Below are positions 8,501 through 18,075 of a stretch of 64,000 nt of DNA, piece by piece. The translations under genes and the position numbers were made by a program. A model generated the notes under the pieces. The model did no database searches and had not been told where the DNA came from. It worked only from the letters and a program-made list of their open reading frames with translations. How positions within the stretch are numbered: the first letter of the stretch is position 1; each line of letters begins with the position of its first letter. The stretch is from Oscillospiraceae bacterium (GTDB lineage Bacteria > Bacillota > Clostridia > UMGS1810), in the NCBI GenBank assembly GCA_015069095.1, contig SVJH01000008.1:20269-84268 (forward strand). The letters are read 5' to 3'.

Positions 8501-11500
8501 TTGGCACAAGCTGATGGATATTTAAAAATTGATACAAAATTAAATAATGATGAATTTCAATCGGGCTTAGATAAACTTAAAAGTGCTGGAAAAAAAGTGG
8601 CTCTTGCTATAGGTACTGCGATAGGTGCTGCACTATTTAAAGGGATGGATTTTGAAAGCGGTATGAGTAAAGTTCAGGCCATTTCCGGTGCAACAGGCGA
8701 AGCCCTTGATATGCTTACTGAAAAAGCAAAAGAAATGGGTGCTAAAACAGTCTTCAGTGCCACTGAAAGTGCGGAAGCATTTCAATATATGGCAATGGCA
8801 GGTTGGAAAACTGAAGAAATGCTAAGCGGTATCGAAGGGGTTATGAACCTTGCGGCAGCTTCAGGAGAAAATTTAGGGCTTGTTTCTGATATCGTTACAG
8901 ATGCATTAACTGCATTTGGTCTTAAAGCATCAGATTCGGCACACTTTGCAGATGTACTTGCGGCAGCTTCATCCAACTCAAACACTAATGTCGCAATGAT
9001 GGGCGATACGTTTAAATATGTTGCACCTATTGCCGGTGCTTTGGGATATACAATTGAAGATACTGCTTTGGCAATTGGTCTTATGGCAAATGCCGGGATA
9101 AAATCAAGTCAGGCAGGTACATCGCTTCGTGCAATGCTTTCAAGACTTTCTAAACCTACAAAAGAGGTACAAACTGCACTTAATGCGCTTGGCATTAGTT
9201 TAACTGATGCTTCAGGAAATATTAAACCGTTAAATATTTTAATGCAGGATTTGAGAAATGCATTTAATAAACTTGATAAAGCTCAAAAACCTACATATGC
9301 GGCAATGATTGCAGGCCAGGAAGCTATGAGTGGACTTCTTGCGATAGTCAATGCAAGTAGTACAGATTTTGATAAACTTACATCTTCGATTTCTAAAGCA
9401 GACGGCACCGCCGAGCATATGGCAGAAACAATGACAGATAATTTGAAAGGTCAACTTACTATATTATCTTCGGCTGCAGAAGGTCTTGCGCTTTCTTTTT
9501 ATGATGGAATAGACGAACCATTAAAAAAAGCAGTAAAATCGGGAACAAAAAGTATAGAAGAATTAACTGAATCAATGGAATCAGGGAAATTAAAAACTGC
9601 AATGGAAGGTGTTGGCGATTTACTTGCAAATTTGGTTGATTTACTTATTGATATTTCTACGAACGTTATTCCTGTTGTAATTTCCGCTTTAGGATTTTTA
9701 GGAAAAAATACAGCTTTAGTTGAATTAGCACTATATTCTTTAATTGCTGTAAAAGTAGGTGTTTGGGCAACAAAAGCTTCGTTAGCATTGAAGGAATTGG
9801 GAAATACTATGAAAGGTATGGAAAATATAGCTTTTCTTAGTAAATTATTCACACCCGCAGGTGGCGCAGTTGCAGTTGCTACAATAACAGCCGTTACAGC
9901 AAAAGTAATTGAAAACAACAGTAAATCCATAAAAGAATCCCAAAAAATGATGGAGCCGATAGAAGCTATTGGAACAGAACTTGACAAACTTAAAGAAAAA
10001 CGAAAAGAACTTGATGAAGTTACAAAAGAAAATATAAGTGTCAATATGGAAGAAGCCAATAAAATTGAAAGTTTATATAATCAATTGGATCTTCTCGTGG
10101 ATGCAAACGGAAGAGTATCTGAAACAAATAAGCAAAGAGCAGAATTTATTTTAGGGGAATTAAATAATGCGCTTGGTACAGAATATAAACTTACCGGGGA
10201 CATAATAAAAAATTATGATGACTTATCAAAATCAATTACTGAAACCATAATAAACAAACGTCTATTGGCTGCAATTGAAGGTGCAGAAGAAAAACAAATA
10301 GAAAATGAAAAGCAATATGTGGAATATGTCAAGCAAAGAAATGAAATTGAAAAACAAATTGCTGAAAATAATCAAAAGATAAACGAACTCTCCGGCGAAG
10401 GTGGAAAAGCTGCAGCAGAACGAATGTATTTAGTTGAAGCAAATGAAAATCTTAAGGCAAGTTATGAAGAAACTGGAGTTGCTATATCGGAAATTGAAAG
10501 TGAAATGGCTGCATATGGAAAACTTTATGCAGCACAATTCTCAGAAGATATAAATGTAAAAGAACAAGCATTAGCAGAATTTACTATTGCTCAACAAGAA
10601 GGATTTAAAACATCAATAAAAAGTCAGGATGATTGGCTTAATGAATATAAAAATAATTTAGCTTTATTAAATCGTATAACTCTTGAAGATGGTTCCGTTA
10701 AAGAGGGCTACGAAACAGTATTTTCTCAAGCTAAGATAGGACTGGAAAATTCTATACAAGAACTTGTTAAATCGGGAATGAGTATAGAAAATTTGGATAG
10801 AATTGCAGGAGAAGAAATAGGAAAACCACTTGTCGAAGGTATGATAGAAGGTGCGACAGAGCAAGGATATGTTTTAAATGCCGCAATTCAAAAAATTATT
10901 TTAACGGCACTTGATAAAGGTAAAGAAGCTGCTGATATACATTCTCCGTCAAGACTTTCTCGTGATGAACTTGGTAAACCTTTTATTGATGGTGTTGCTG
11001 TTGGTATCATTGATAATGGATATAAAGTTTTAGATGCTGTTGAAAGTGTGTTTGATGATTTGGATCTTAAACATGACATAGGCGCACTTTCTAATGATGA
11101 ATATTATGCCGAAATGGAAGTTTTAAGAGACAAACACATTAAAAAAGGCACAAAACAGTGGTGGGATTATACTAAAAAGTTAATAAGTTACGAAGAGAAA
11201 AAGAAAGAAGAAGCAGAAAAACAAGCCGAAGACGAAAGAAAAAAGAAGGTCGATTCATTCAAAAAAGGAAATGATGAGATAATTGAGCAAACCGAAAGAT
11301 TCTACGATGTAAAAGAAAAACTTGGCATTGCAAATGAAAAAGATGAGGCCGAAATGCTTCGCAAACAAGGAAACAGTTATCTTGGATTTTTAAAACAAAT
11401 TGAAACGGCAGATTTCTTAACAAACGAAGAAAGAGAAGAACTTATTAAAAAGTATACCGAAAAGGCCCAGGACTCATTTATTGATGCTTATGCAGTTATA

Positions 11501-12277
11501 GCGGATTCCGCAAAAGAAAAATTTGACGAAATCAAAGAAGATTTTGAAGATACCCTAAGCGATATCGAAAAAAGAAGAGATGCGTTTAATGATAAATTAA
11601 ATGAGCACGCTCCGATTTATCGCACTGTTACTTTTGAAAATGCCAACGAAGGCGATGAAAGTTTTGTCCAACTTACCGACTGGAAAAAAGCGGCCGAGGA
11701 AATAAACGAATATGACAACCTTTTAAATTCTGTTATTGAAAGAGGCGCATCAGATAAGATAAAATCACATCTTCTATCAATGGGAATCGAAGAAGGTACA
11801 AAATATGCAAAAGCACTTTTAAATGCTTCTGACAAAGATTTTAATGAATATACAGAAGGTTATGAAAGTTACCTTACAGCAAATGAAAGTATTGCTGAAA
11901 GTAAGTTCCAGGATGAAGTAAATGCAGCAAGCGAAGCATATAAAAACTCAATAAATGGTGCAACTGATGAAATATTAACCGAACTAAAAGAAAAATTCGG
12001 CGATATTCCTGCTGACTTTTTAACATTCGGCGATGAAAGCGGACAAAACTTTAAAATTGAGTTTATGAAATACTTTGAAGCAATTTCTTCTGATATGCAA
12101 CTTGCACTTGACGGCATTTTATCTGACTTTAAATTAAGTGTAGATGATATAGTTGGAAACAATGTAACAAATAATGAAACACAATACAATTTCTATGGCA
12201 CAAACGGAAGTGTTTCGGAAAATCTGCAAGCGGCTAAAAATAACGAAACATTAAATAGAATGAGAGGTATAGGATGA
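8501..12277 (+). CDS. Tail tape measure protein
   Basis: TTG at 8501 is preferred over GTG at 8492 because AAAGGGG ends 9 bases before the TTG and would lie inside the RBS window; it gives a typical MAQADGYLKIDTKLN start and 1,258 residues. The N-terminal third has the TP901-type tape measure core (SGATGEALDMLTEKAKEMG, FSATESAEAFQYMAMAGWKT). Hydrophobic stretches at about 370-470 may form the membrane-interacting part. The rest is coiled coil (Glu/Lys-rich, about 500-720 and 880-1050). It sets tail length and helps DNA entry. The length predicts a tail of roughly 190 nm if 1.5 Å per residue applies. Confidence 0.92.
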   Translation: MAQADGYLKIDTKLNNDEFQSGLDKLKSAGKKVALAIGTAIGAALFKGMDFESGMSKVQAISGATGEALDMLTEKAKEMGAKTVFSATESAEAFQYMAMAGWKTEEMLSGIEGVMNLAAASGENLGLVSDIVTDALTAFGLKASDSAHFADVLAAASSNSNTNVAMMGDTFKYVAPIAGALGYTIEDTALAIGLMANAGIKSSQAGTSLRAMLSRLSKPTKEVQTALNALGISLTDASGNIKPLNILMQDLRNAFNKLDKAQKPTYAAMIAGQEAMSGLLAIVNASSTDFDKLTSSISKADGTAEHMAETMTDNLKGQLTILSSAAEGLALSFYDGIDEPLKKAVKSGTKSIEELTESMESGKLKTAMEGVGDLLANLVDLLIDISTNVIPVVISALGFLGKNTALVELALYSLIAVKVGVWATKASLALKELGNTMKGMENIAFLSKLFTPAGGAVAVATITAVTAKVIENNSKSIKESQKMMEPIEAIGTELDKLKEKRKELDEVTKENISVNMEEANKIESLYNQLDLLVDANGRVSETNKQRAEFILGELNNALGTEYKLTGDIIKNYDDLSKSITETIINKRLLAAIEGAEEKQIENEKQYVEYVKQRNEIEKQIAENNQKINELSGEGGKAAAERMYLVEANENLKASYEETGVAISEIESEMAAYGKLYAAQFSEDINVKEQALAEFTIAQQEGFKTSIKSQDDWLNEYKNNLALLNRITLEDGSVKEGYETVFSQAKIGLENSIQELVKSGMSIENLDRIAGEEIGKPLVEGMIEGATEQGYVLNAAIQKIILTALDKGKEAADIHSPSRLSRDELGKPFIDGVAVGIIDNGYKVLDAVESVFDDLDLKHDIGALSNDEYYAEMEVLRDKHIKKGTKQWWDYTKKLISYEEKKKEEAEKQAEDERKKKVDSFKKGNDEIIEQTERFYDVKEKLGIANEKDEAEMLRKQGNSYLGFLKQIETADFLTNEEREELIKKYTEKAQDSFIDAYAVIADSAKEKFDEIKEDFEDTLSDIEKRRDAFNDKLNEHAPIYRTVTFENANEGDESFVQLTDWKKAAEEINEYDNLLNSVIERGASDKIKSHLLSMGIEEGTKYAKALLNASDKDFNEYTEGYESYLTANESIAESKFQDEVNAASEAYKNSINGATDEILTELKEKFGDIPADFLTFGDESGQNFKIEFMKYFEAISSDMQLALDGILSDFKLSVDDIVGNNVTNNETQYNFYGTNGSVSENLQAAKNNETLNRMRGIG

Positions 12278-13119
12278 CAAAGATATTATTTGAAAATGAA
12301 TTAGGTTCGTTTTCTCTTTATGGCGGAAGTGGAGATATTAACATTTTAGAAATAGAAGGTCTTGGCTTTGGAGAAAGAACATTTACAAATGTTACATTTA
12401 ATAATATGCCTGGTCATAAAACAACAAACATTACTGAAAATGCAAGAACAATTACAATTTCGTGCGATGTAAAGCACGATGAAAGAGAGAAAATTGAACA
12501 CATTATAAGAGTTTTATCAAAAGAAGTTAATATTTATGTTGAATCAAACAGTAAAAAAAGAAAAATTATTGGAAACTGCTCATCTTTTAATGACGGCAAA
12601 AAGCAAGGAAAACTGCATAGAACACTTACTATGCAGTTTGTTTGTGATAATCCGTATTTTACCGATTTTCAAACGACTAAAATTACATCTCTTGGAACGA
12701 CTGACCGCCTTACTGACGGTTTTGTGCTTCCAATGGTATTTACCGACTTTACAAATGGCGGAAAAATACAGAATAAAGGAGACATAAATGTTTTTCCGGT
12801 TATAAGGGTTATAGGATATGATGAAAACAACATATCCGGTATCCTCATAGAAAACAAAACAACAAAAAAGAGCATTTTGTTAAACACAACGGTATCAGAA
12901 GGCGAAGTAATAACAATTGATATTTTAAAAAGAAAAATATCGAGCACGATAAAGGAAGAATTGGAAATGCTTTCGGCTTTGGATATAGATTCTTATTTAT
13001 CAGATTTATACTTTGAAAAAGGTCAAAACGATATTTTAATTACACCTTACGGCGATGTGCAGGACAAAATTGGTGTTACGATTGAATTTGATAATCAGTA
13101 TTTGGAGGCGGTTATATGA
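12274..13119 (+). CDS. Distal tail protein (Dit)
   Basis: 281 residues, overlapping the tape measure stop by 4 bases. The N-terminal half (GLGFGERTFTNVTFNNMPGHKTT, then TITISCDVK) is the beta-sandwich ring domain of siphovirus Dit proteins, and the C-terminal half is the galectin-like part. It joins the tail tube to the baseplate. A perfect 11-bp inverted repeat (12610-12639) lies inside the gene. Position right after the tape measure gene supports the call. Confidence 0.8.
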   Translation: MTKILFENELGSFSLYGGSGDINILEIEGLGFGERTFTNVTFNNMPGHKTTNITENARTITISCDVKHDEREKIEHIIRVLSKEVNIYVESNSKKRKIIGNCSSFNDGKKQGKLHRTLTMQFVCDNPYFTDFQTTKITSLGTTDRLTDGFVLPMVFTDFTNGGKIQNKGDINVFPVIRVIGYDENNISGILIENKTTKKSILLNTTVSEGEVITIDILKRKISSTIKEELEMLSALDIDSYLSDLYFEKGQNDILITPYGDVQDKIGVTIEFDNQYLEAVI

Positions 13120-14072
13120 TTCCTGATTTAAGATTTTATGATTTTGAATTTAATCTTTTACATATTGCTCACGATTGTATATCGTCTATATGGTCTTCAA
13201 AATTTAATGATATCGGAACATTTGAAGCGCACTTTCCCATAAAAAGTGATATTGTAAATGCTCTTTTTGATAAAAAATATGTTGTTGCCGTTCAGGACGG
13301 AAAACAGGCGATTATTACAGGAGTGCAAATTGAAAGTGAATTTGTGATTTTCGGTAGAAGTATAAATTATCTTTTATCAAAAAAAATAACACCGTCTTTT
13401 GAGAAAAAAGAAACCGTTTCAAATATGTGTATAGATTTTGTCAATGATGCATTTAAAGGTGTAGAAAACATTTTTTGTAACGCAAATGAAGAATCTTTAG
13501 AAAAATTTGATTTCAAAAAAGAAACATACTCACTTACAAGTGATGTAATCCGTGAATGTTTGGAAAAATGTGGCGGAGGTCATAATATGGAATTTGACGT
13601 CAAGAACAAAAGATGGGTTTTTAATGTTTTGTCCGGGCATAAAGTTCCATACGTTTTAAGTGAAGATAATAAAACCGCTTATGATTTGACCTACACTTTG
13701 GATATGCTTTCATTTGCAAATAAAGGATACTTAGAAAAGCAAATTGAGGATGACGGAGAAACAAAAACAGAATGGGTGCTTATTGATAACGATGCTACAA
13801 AAACTGGTATATATGCTTTTTATACTATTCTTTCGTCAGAAACGGAAGAAGATGCAAAAAAAGATTTAAAAAGCAAAGAGATAAAAAATGAAACTGCACT
13901 TACAGTAAAAGAATTAAAGTATAACAAAGACTATTTTTTAGGAGATACATTTACTGTTGAATATGAAATAGGAAACTTTAAAAAGAAAACAGAAAAAAAG
14001 GTTGTCGGAATTGATATTGTGTATGAAAACAATCTTATGACCGAAAAACCGATTTTTGAGGAGGTTTTATAA
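13116..14072 (+). CDS. Tail protein, Siphovirus Gp37-like
   Basis: 318 residues, ATGA overlap with the Dit gene and AGGCGG upstream. The beginning (PDLRFYDFEFNLLHIAHDCIS, SIWSSKFNDIGTFEAHFPI) is the hallmark of ReqiPepy6 Gp37-like proteins (PF14594), which act as the tail hub or tail-associated protein after Dit. The internal YSLTSDVIRECLEKCG and the LTYTLDMLSFANKGYLEKQ segments are consistent. It would anchor the fibre-like protein encoded next. Confidence 0.78.
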   Translation: MIPDLRFYDFEFNLLHIAHDCISSIWSSKFNDIGTFEAHFPIKSDIVNALFDKKYVVAVQDGKQAIITGVQIESEFVIFGRSINYLLSKKITPSFEKKETVSNMCIDFVNDAFKGVENIFCNANEESLEKFDFKKETYSLTSDVIRECLEKCGGGHNMEFDVKNKRWVFNVLSGHKVPYVLSEDNKTAYDLTYTLDMLSFANKGYLEKQIEDDGETKTEWVLIDNDATKTGIYAFYTILSSETEEDAKKDLKSKEIKNETALTVKELKYNKDYFLGDTFTVEYEIGNFKKKTEKKVVGIDIVYENNLMTEKPIFEEVL

Positions 14073-14073
14073 A

Positions 14074-14976
14074 ATGGGTTATAAATCAAGTTTTAAAATG
14101 GGAAAAACTTACGGCAGCGCAGATTTAAATGAAATAACAAAAACATTTGTATCAGGCGGTGTTGGCGATACATTTGAAGATGGAATTCCTTATAATTTAA
14201 AGTCAATAAATGACATAATAGCTGCATCGGGTTCAAGTGGTATTGTAAGTGAATCAAATAATTCTTTAAAAGTAGAAATTACAGACGGGAAAGTTAAAAT
14301 CAATCCCGGACGTGCAATTTTGAATGATGGAAGCATATGCATTGTTGATGAAGAATGTGTTTATTTGGATTATACACAAAATAGCGTAAATTTTGTGTAT
14401 ATACTTAATAACGACTTGACAAATGACAATGAACCTACCGTCAGCTTGAATTTACCTGGCGAAAATGCTGATTATGTTCTTCTTGCAACAATTGATGAAG
14501 AAGGAAATATAACAAACGAAAGACATTATGCCAAAGGAAAGATTGCGGCGCAAAGCAGTAATCTTATGGGACTGGCGTTTTATACAGAAGTAGCATCTTG
14601 TAGGGAGATAATTGCTGAAGGAGAGCTGTCAACTGTTATATGTGATGATATAACTGGATTTAATTATGCTTTGATAAAATGGGAAAGTAACGACGGCAAT
14701 TATTATACAATTGCATTTGTTGATTTAGGAACAAATATCACAGCATGTGGATACAGATCAAAAAATGTTTCCACTATGCAAAAAATAACCTCCGGCAATA
14801 CTATGTATCCGCTTGGTTTTTGTGGCGATATGTACAATGTTAGTGACGGACGTGTGCGAGTATCATGTATTGTTGAAAATAATCAGTTTATTATCAATGA
14901 AAAAATAATATATTCAACTGGCGATGATAGGTTCATACAAAGAGGTATACCGCCGTATAAAATTTGGTTATTTTAA
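14074..14976 (+). CDS. Baseplate/fibre-like protein
   Basis: 300 residues. ATG at 14074 follows GAGGAGG; an in-frame TTG 18 bases upstream would put the RBS inside the gene. The N-terminal 130 residues (NEITKTFVSGGVGDTFEDG, then VEITDGKVKINPGRAILNDG) look like the baseplate-anchoring domains of phage receptor-binding or upper baseplate proteins. The C-terminal half is beta-rich (VDLGTNITACGY, CIVENNQFIINEKI) and may be the host-contacting part. Role inferred from location and fold-like text only. Confidence 0.65.
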   Translation: MGYKSSFKMGKTYGSADLNEITKTFVSGGVGDTFEDGIPYNLKSINDIIAASGSSGIVSESNNSLKVEITDGKVKINPGRAILNDGSICIVDEECVYLDYTQNSVNFVYILNNDLTNDNEPTVSLNLPGENADYVLLATIDEEGNITNERHYAKGKIAAQSSNLMGLAFYTEVASCREIIAEGELSTVICDDITGFNYALIKWESNDGNYYTIAFVDLGTNITACGYRSKNVSTMQKITSGNTMYPLGFCGDMYNVSDGRVRVSCIVENNQFIINEKIIYSTGDDRFIQRGIPPYKIWLF

Positions 14977-14990
14977 AGGAGGGAATTTAA

Positions 14991-16076
14991 ATGAAAAAAT
15001 TAGTTAAAAGAAGTGATAAAGTTGCTTATTACGGACTTAAACAAGCAGACGGAAGCGTTATTTATAAAAAAATGCTTGGTTTTTCTGAACTTAATGTCAG
15101 TAAAAATCCTAAAGAATATACAAGACAATATACAACAGATGATTTTGAAACAACATCGGTAATTGGGTATTCGCCTTCTATGTCATTTGCATTTGATAGA
15201 TACAAAGGAAATGAAGTTCAGGATGATATTGTAAATATTTTTGACAAAGAAATCACAGGAAGCAGTGCATTAAGAACAATACTTATAGTTGACAAGAATG
15301 ATGAAACATACGGCGGATACAACTGTAAAAAACGCTTGTTTGCAGTTGTTCCTGACAATGAGGGTAATTCAACTGATGCATATACATATTCAGGAAATTT
15401 TAAATGTAAAGGTAAAAGTGTCAGCGGTGTTGCAAAACTTGATATATCAGGAAATGCAATATTTTTAAAAGAAATTTCAAGAGAAACTTTTGATAATATG
15501 ACGACATCGGAGTTTGCAAATTTTGTAACATCAAGGTTCGTTATGGGCGGAGGATATAGAAAAAGCGGATTATCCCTATGCGAAAAAGACGGAAACAAAT
15601 ACATTGAAATGGGCGAAATAAGATCCAGAAGCGAAAGAATAAAAATTCATGATATATTTGGTAAAAGAGAATTTACCAAAGAAGATATCGGAAGAACATT
15701 TAAAATTTGTGTGCTTATCGCAGGTGGAGACAATCTTACAAGAATCGGTATTTTTTCGCCGAATGGAACAAGCCCGATTGTTGCGGTAGATAAAATAACA
15801 AAAAATGATTTTAATGGTTACACAAGATTTGAACTCGATTACACTGTTACAGCCGATACTTTAAATTATACTCTTCTTGGTATTGACCAAAATACAGAAG
15901 ATAAGGGATATGAGTGTCAATGGCTCTATATAGATGATATTTTTGTATATGAGTATGAAAATGTTGCTATGCCTATTATGACATTAGATGAAGTTTTAGA
16001 AGAAACTACAGAAGTTGAAGAAAAAGAATCTACTGAGACGGAGGAAACTGAAGATGCTACAGAAATACAGTCTTAA
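14991..16076 (+). CDS. Major-tail-like protein with added C-terminal beta-rich module
   Basis: 361 residues after AAAGGAGGG. Residues 1 to about 160 closely parallel the major tail protein encoded at 6836 (shared LVKRSDKV, SKNPKEY, GYSPSMSFAFD, DAYTYSGNFK). Residues about 175-320 form a carbohydrate-binding-like jelly-roll (FTKEDIGRTFKICVLI, ending CQWLYIDDIFVYEYE), and the last 30 residues are Glu/Thr-rich. A tube subunit copied after the fibre gene and given a binding domain suggests a tail decoration or tail tip. The module resembles the C-terminus of the fibre of prophage 2. Confidence 0.72.
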   Translation: MKKLVKRSDKVAYYGLKQADGSVIYKKMLGFSELNVSKNPKEYTRQYTTDDFETTSVIGYSPSMSFAFDRYKGNEVQDDIVNIFDKEITGSSALRTILIVDKNDETYGGYNCKKRLFAVVPDNEGNSTDAYTYSGNFKCKGKSVSGVAKLDISGNAIFLKEISRETFDNMTTSEFANFVTSRFVMGGGYRKSGLSLCEKDGNKYIEMGEIRSRSERIKIHDIFGKREFTKEDIGRTFKICVLIAGGDNLTRIGIFSPNGTSPIVAVDKITKNDFNGYTRFELDYTVTADTLNYTLLGIDQNTEDKGYECQWLYIDDIFVYEYENVAMPIMTLDEVLEETTEVEEKESTETEETEDATEIQS

Positions 16077-16632
16077 AAAAGATGGTAATATAAAACTTTC
16101 CAAAAATTTTAAAGTGTGTGAATTTGCTTGTAAGGATGGTAGTGATACCATCCTTATTTCAAGTGATTTAGTTGAATTATTGCAAAAAATAAGAGACCAT
16201 TTTGGAAAACCTATAACAATAAATTCTGCATATAGAAATGCTACATATAATAAAAAAATAGGCGGTGCGACATATAGTCAGCATGTTCAAGGAACCGCAG
16301 CGGATATTGTTGTAAAAGATATTACACCAAAAGAAATAGCGCAATATGCAGAATATTTAATGCCAAAAATAGGCGGTATAGGTCTTTATTCATCCTTTGT
16401 TCACATTGATGTACGACAAAATCGTGCAAGATGGGAGAATTACGGAACAGAAAAAGGAGTAAGCGGATTTCCAGGATATGAGGAAGATTTGACTATTGAC
16501 AATGCAGTAAATATTTTGGTTGAAAATGGAATTATATCAGAACCTATAAAATGGAAATCTTCTGCTGCCTGGTCAAAAGAAAATGTAACTTGTTTAATTA
16601 TAAAGATGGCGGAATATATAAGGAGGTTATAA
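16054..16632 (+). CDS. M15 peptidase-type endolysin
   Basis: 192 residues from ATG 16054, chosen because GGAGG ends 9 bases upstream; an in-frame TTG at 16015 lacks one. It overlaps the previous gene by 23 bases. The M15A zinc motif is visible: H77 and D84 in SQHVQGTAAD and H117 in SFVHIDV, with SAYR before it. The family cuts D-Ala-linked peptides in peptidoglycan. The last ~45 residues (DNAVNILVENGII...ENVTCLIIKMAEYIRR) form a helical module common at the end of Clostridial prophage lysins, perhaps wall-binding. Lysis role is supported by the holin two genes later. Confidence 0.8.
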   Translation: MLQKYSLKKDGNIKLSKNFKVCEFACKDGSDTILISSDLVELLQKIRDHFGKPITINSAYRNATYNKKIGGATYSQHVQGTAADIVVKDITPKEIAQYAEYLMPKIGGIGLYSSFVHIDVRQNRARWENYGTEKGVSGFPGYEEDLTIDNAVNILVENGIISEPIKWKSSAAWSKENVTCLIIKMAEYIRRL

Positions 16633-16633
16633 T

Positions 16634-17599
16634 GTGCAAAATAAAAATGGTGTAATACTCGAAATGCCTTCGGTTATTGATTATGATTATGAAGTAGTTT
16701 GTGGTGCGCCTCAAACACAGTTTCCCAATAAATTCAGTATAGACAGAAAATATGCAGGAAAAGTAAAAAATCAAGGTAACGTTGGTTCTTGCGTTGCAAT
16801 GGTAATATCAAGCATTGCAGAAGTGTTATATCGTAAAACTAAAGAAAATGAAGGTTTTACTGAAGAAACAGATTTATATAAAGATTTCTCAGAAGGATGG
16901 GTTTACGGAGCATTAAGGAATGACGATTCTACAGCAGAAGGAATGATTGTTTCAAATGCATTGGAATACTGGCGGTTGCTTGGTTCTTTACCTTCTATAT
17001 ATTTCGATATGCTCTACGAAATGCCTGATATAAAGAAAGTAGTTAAATCAAGAGAAGATTTATATAAAATTGCTAAAGAGTTTCCTATAGGCGGATATGT
17101 TGCGTTAAACTATGCTGATAAAGAACGAAGGGATAACACAATAAAAGATGCTCTTACAAAATATGGTTATGGTCTTTTAGCCGTAAGTAATAATTATTTT
17201 GGCGAAGGACATTGCATCATGCTTACCGGATGGGATGATGAAAACGACAAATATGAATTTAAAAACTCTTGGGGCGAAAACTACCGTGATAAAGGATTTG
17301 GATACATTCCAAAAGATAAAGTAAATTCAGTTTATTTAATTTTGATGGACAAACCCGGACTTAAATTTACTGACGTTTCAGAAGATAAATGGTATTTTAA
17401 ACCTATAAGAAGTGCTGTTTTAGCAGGAATTGTTAAAGGTGTAAATGAAACATCTTTTGAACCGGACCGACCTGTTACAAGAGCAGAGTTTACACAAGGT
17501 CTTCTTAATGTATATAAAAAGATTGACGAGCAAAACAATGCAATGTATAAATCTTTAATAGAATACATAGACAGAAAAGTTGATAAAAAACCTGTATAG
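16634..17599 (+). CDS. Papain-like (C1) cysteine peptidase with SLH domain
   Basis: GTG at 16634 after AAGGAGG gives 321 residues. The C1 catalytic set is complete: Gln47 in NQGN, Cys53 in GSCVA, His193 in GEGHCIMLTGW and Asn211 in KNSWGE. Residues about 245-297 are an SLH domain (FTDVSEDKWYFKPI, GVNETSFEPDRPVTRAEF), used to hold proteins on secondary wall polymers. No signal peptide is seen, so release probably occurs at lysis or in the virion. It sits between the M15 lysin and the holin. It may help lysis or trim surface proteins; the substrate is unknown. Confidence 0.82.
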   Translation: MQNKNGVILEMPSVIDYDYEVVCGAPQTQFPNKFSIDRKYAGKVKNQGNVGSCVAMVISSIAEVLYRKTKENEGFTEETDLYKDFSEGWVYGALRNDDSTAEGMIVSNALEYWRLLGSLPSIYFDMLYEMPDIKKVVKSREDLYKIAKEFPIGGYVALNYADKERRDNTIKDALTKYGYGLLAVSNNYFGEGHCIMLTGWDDENDKYEFKNSWGENYRDKGFGYIPKDKVNSVYLILMDKPGLKFTDVSEDKWYFKPIRSAVLAGIVKGVNETSFEPDRPVTRAEFTQGLLNVYKKIDEQNNAMYKSLIEYIDRKVDKKPV

Positions 17600-17610
17600 G
17601 AGGAACAAAG

Positions 17611-17808
17611 ATGAAAGAAGATATTTTTAAATGGTTCAAAGCTGCAAGTATAAGGGCGATAAAAACATTTGCGCAGACAGCCGCATCACTTATAACAGTA
17701 GGTTCGATGATATCAGAAATAAACTGGGGACTTGTTTGGAGCAGTGCAATTGTTGCTTGTTTATATTCTGTGTTAACATCGGTTGCAGGGTTGCCCGAAT
17801 TAAAATAA
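17611..17808 (+). CDS. Phage holin
   Basis: 65 residues after AGGAGG. An amphipathic basic N-terminus (KEDIFKWFKAASIRAIKTF) leads to two hydrophobic helices (AQTAASLITVGSMI and GLVWSSAIVACLYSVLTSVAGL). This matches the small r1t-type holin family of Gram-positive phages, which punctures the membrane to let lysins out. It is the last gene of prophage 1 in the window. Confidence 0.83.
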   Translation: MKEDIFKWFKAASIRAIKTFAQTAASLITVGSMISEINWGLVWSSAIVACLYSVLTSVAGLPELK

Positions 17809-17823
17809 AAACACTTTAAAAAT

Positions 17824-17984
17824 ATCTTTAAAATGTTTTTAAATGGTGTTTTAAAGATAGAAAAAATGTGATAAAAAATAAGGAAATTTTAAAAAAATAA
17901 AATAAAATGTTTTAAAAAAACATTTAAAATAATAAAAACGCTATTTTCTTAAGTAAAAATTACTTTTAAAATAGCGTTTTTTAT
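17824..17984 (+). terminator. AT-rich hairpin cluster ending in a strong terminator
   Basis: Three stems follow the holin gene: ATCTTTAAAA/TTTTAAAGAT (17824-17858), AAATGTTTT/AAAACATTT (about 17906-17926), and AAAAACGCTATTTT paired with AAAATAGCGTTTTT (17934-17981) with T-run. The last can terminate on both strands and closes the prophage 1 late operon. Confidence 0.72.
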
Positions 17985-18075
17985 TCTTTTTGAGTGATTT
18001 TATGCAATTTATTAAATTAAATGTTAAAAATTCTCACTTTTCGCGCAAAGCAACAGGCGTCTTCGACGTCCCGTT

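Noticed and set aside
17820..17990. Right attachment site of prophage 1 in the AT-rich stretch
   Set aside because: Only hairpins and terminators are visible; no tRNA end or repeat can be paired with a left site outside the window.
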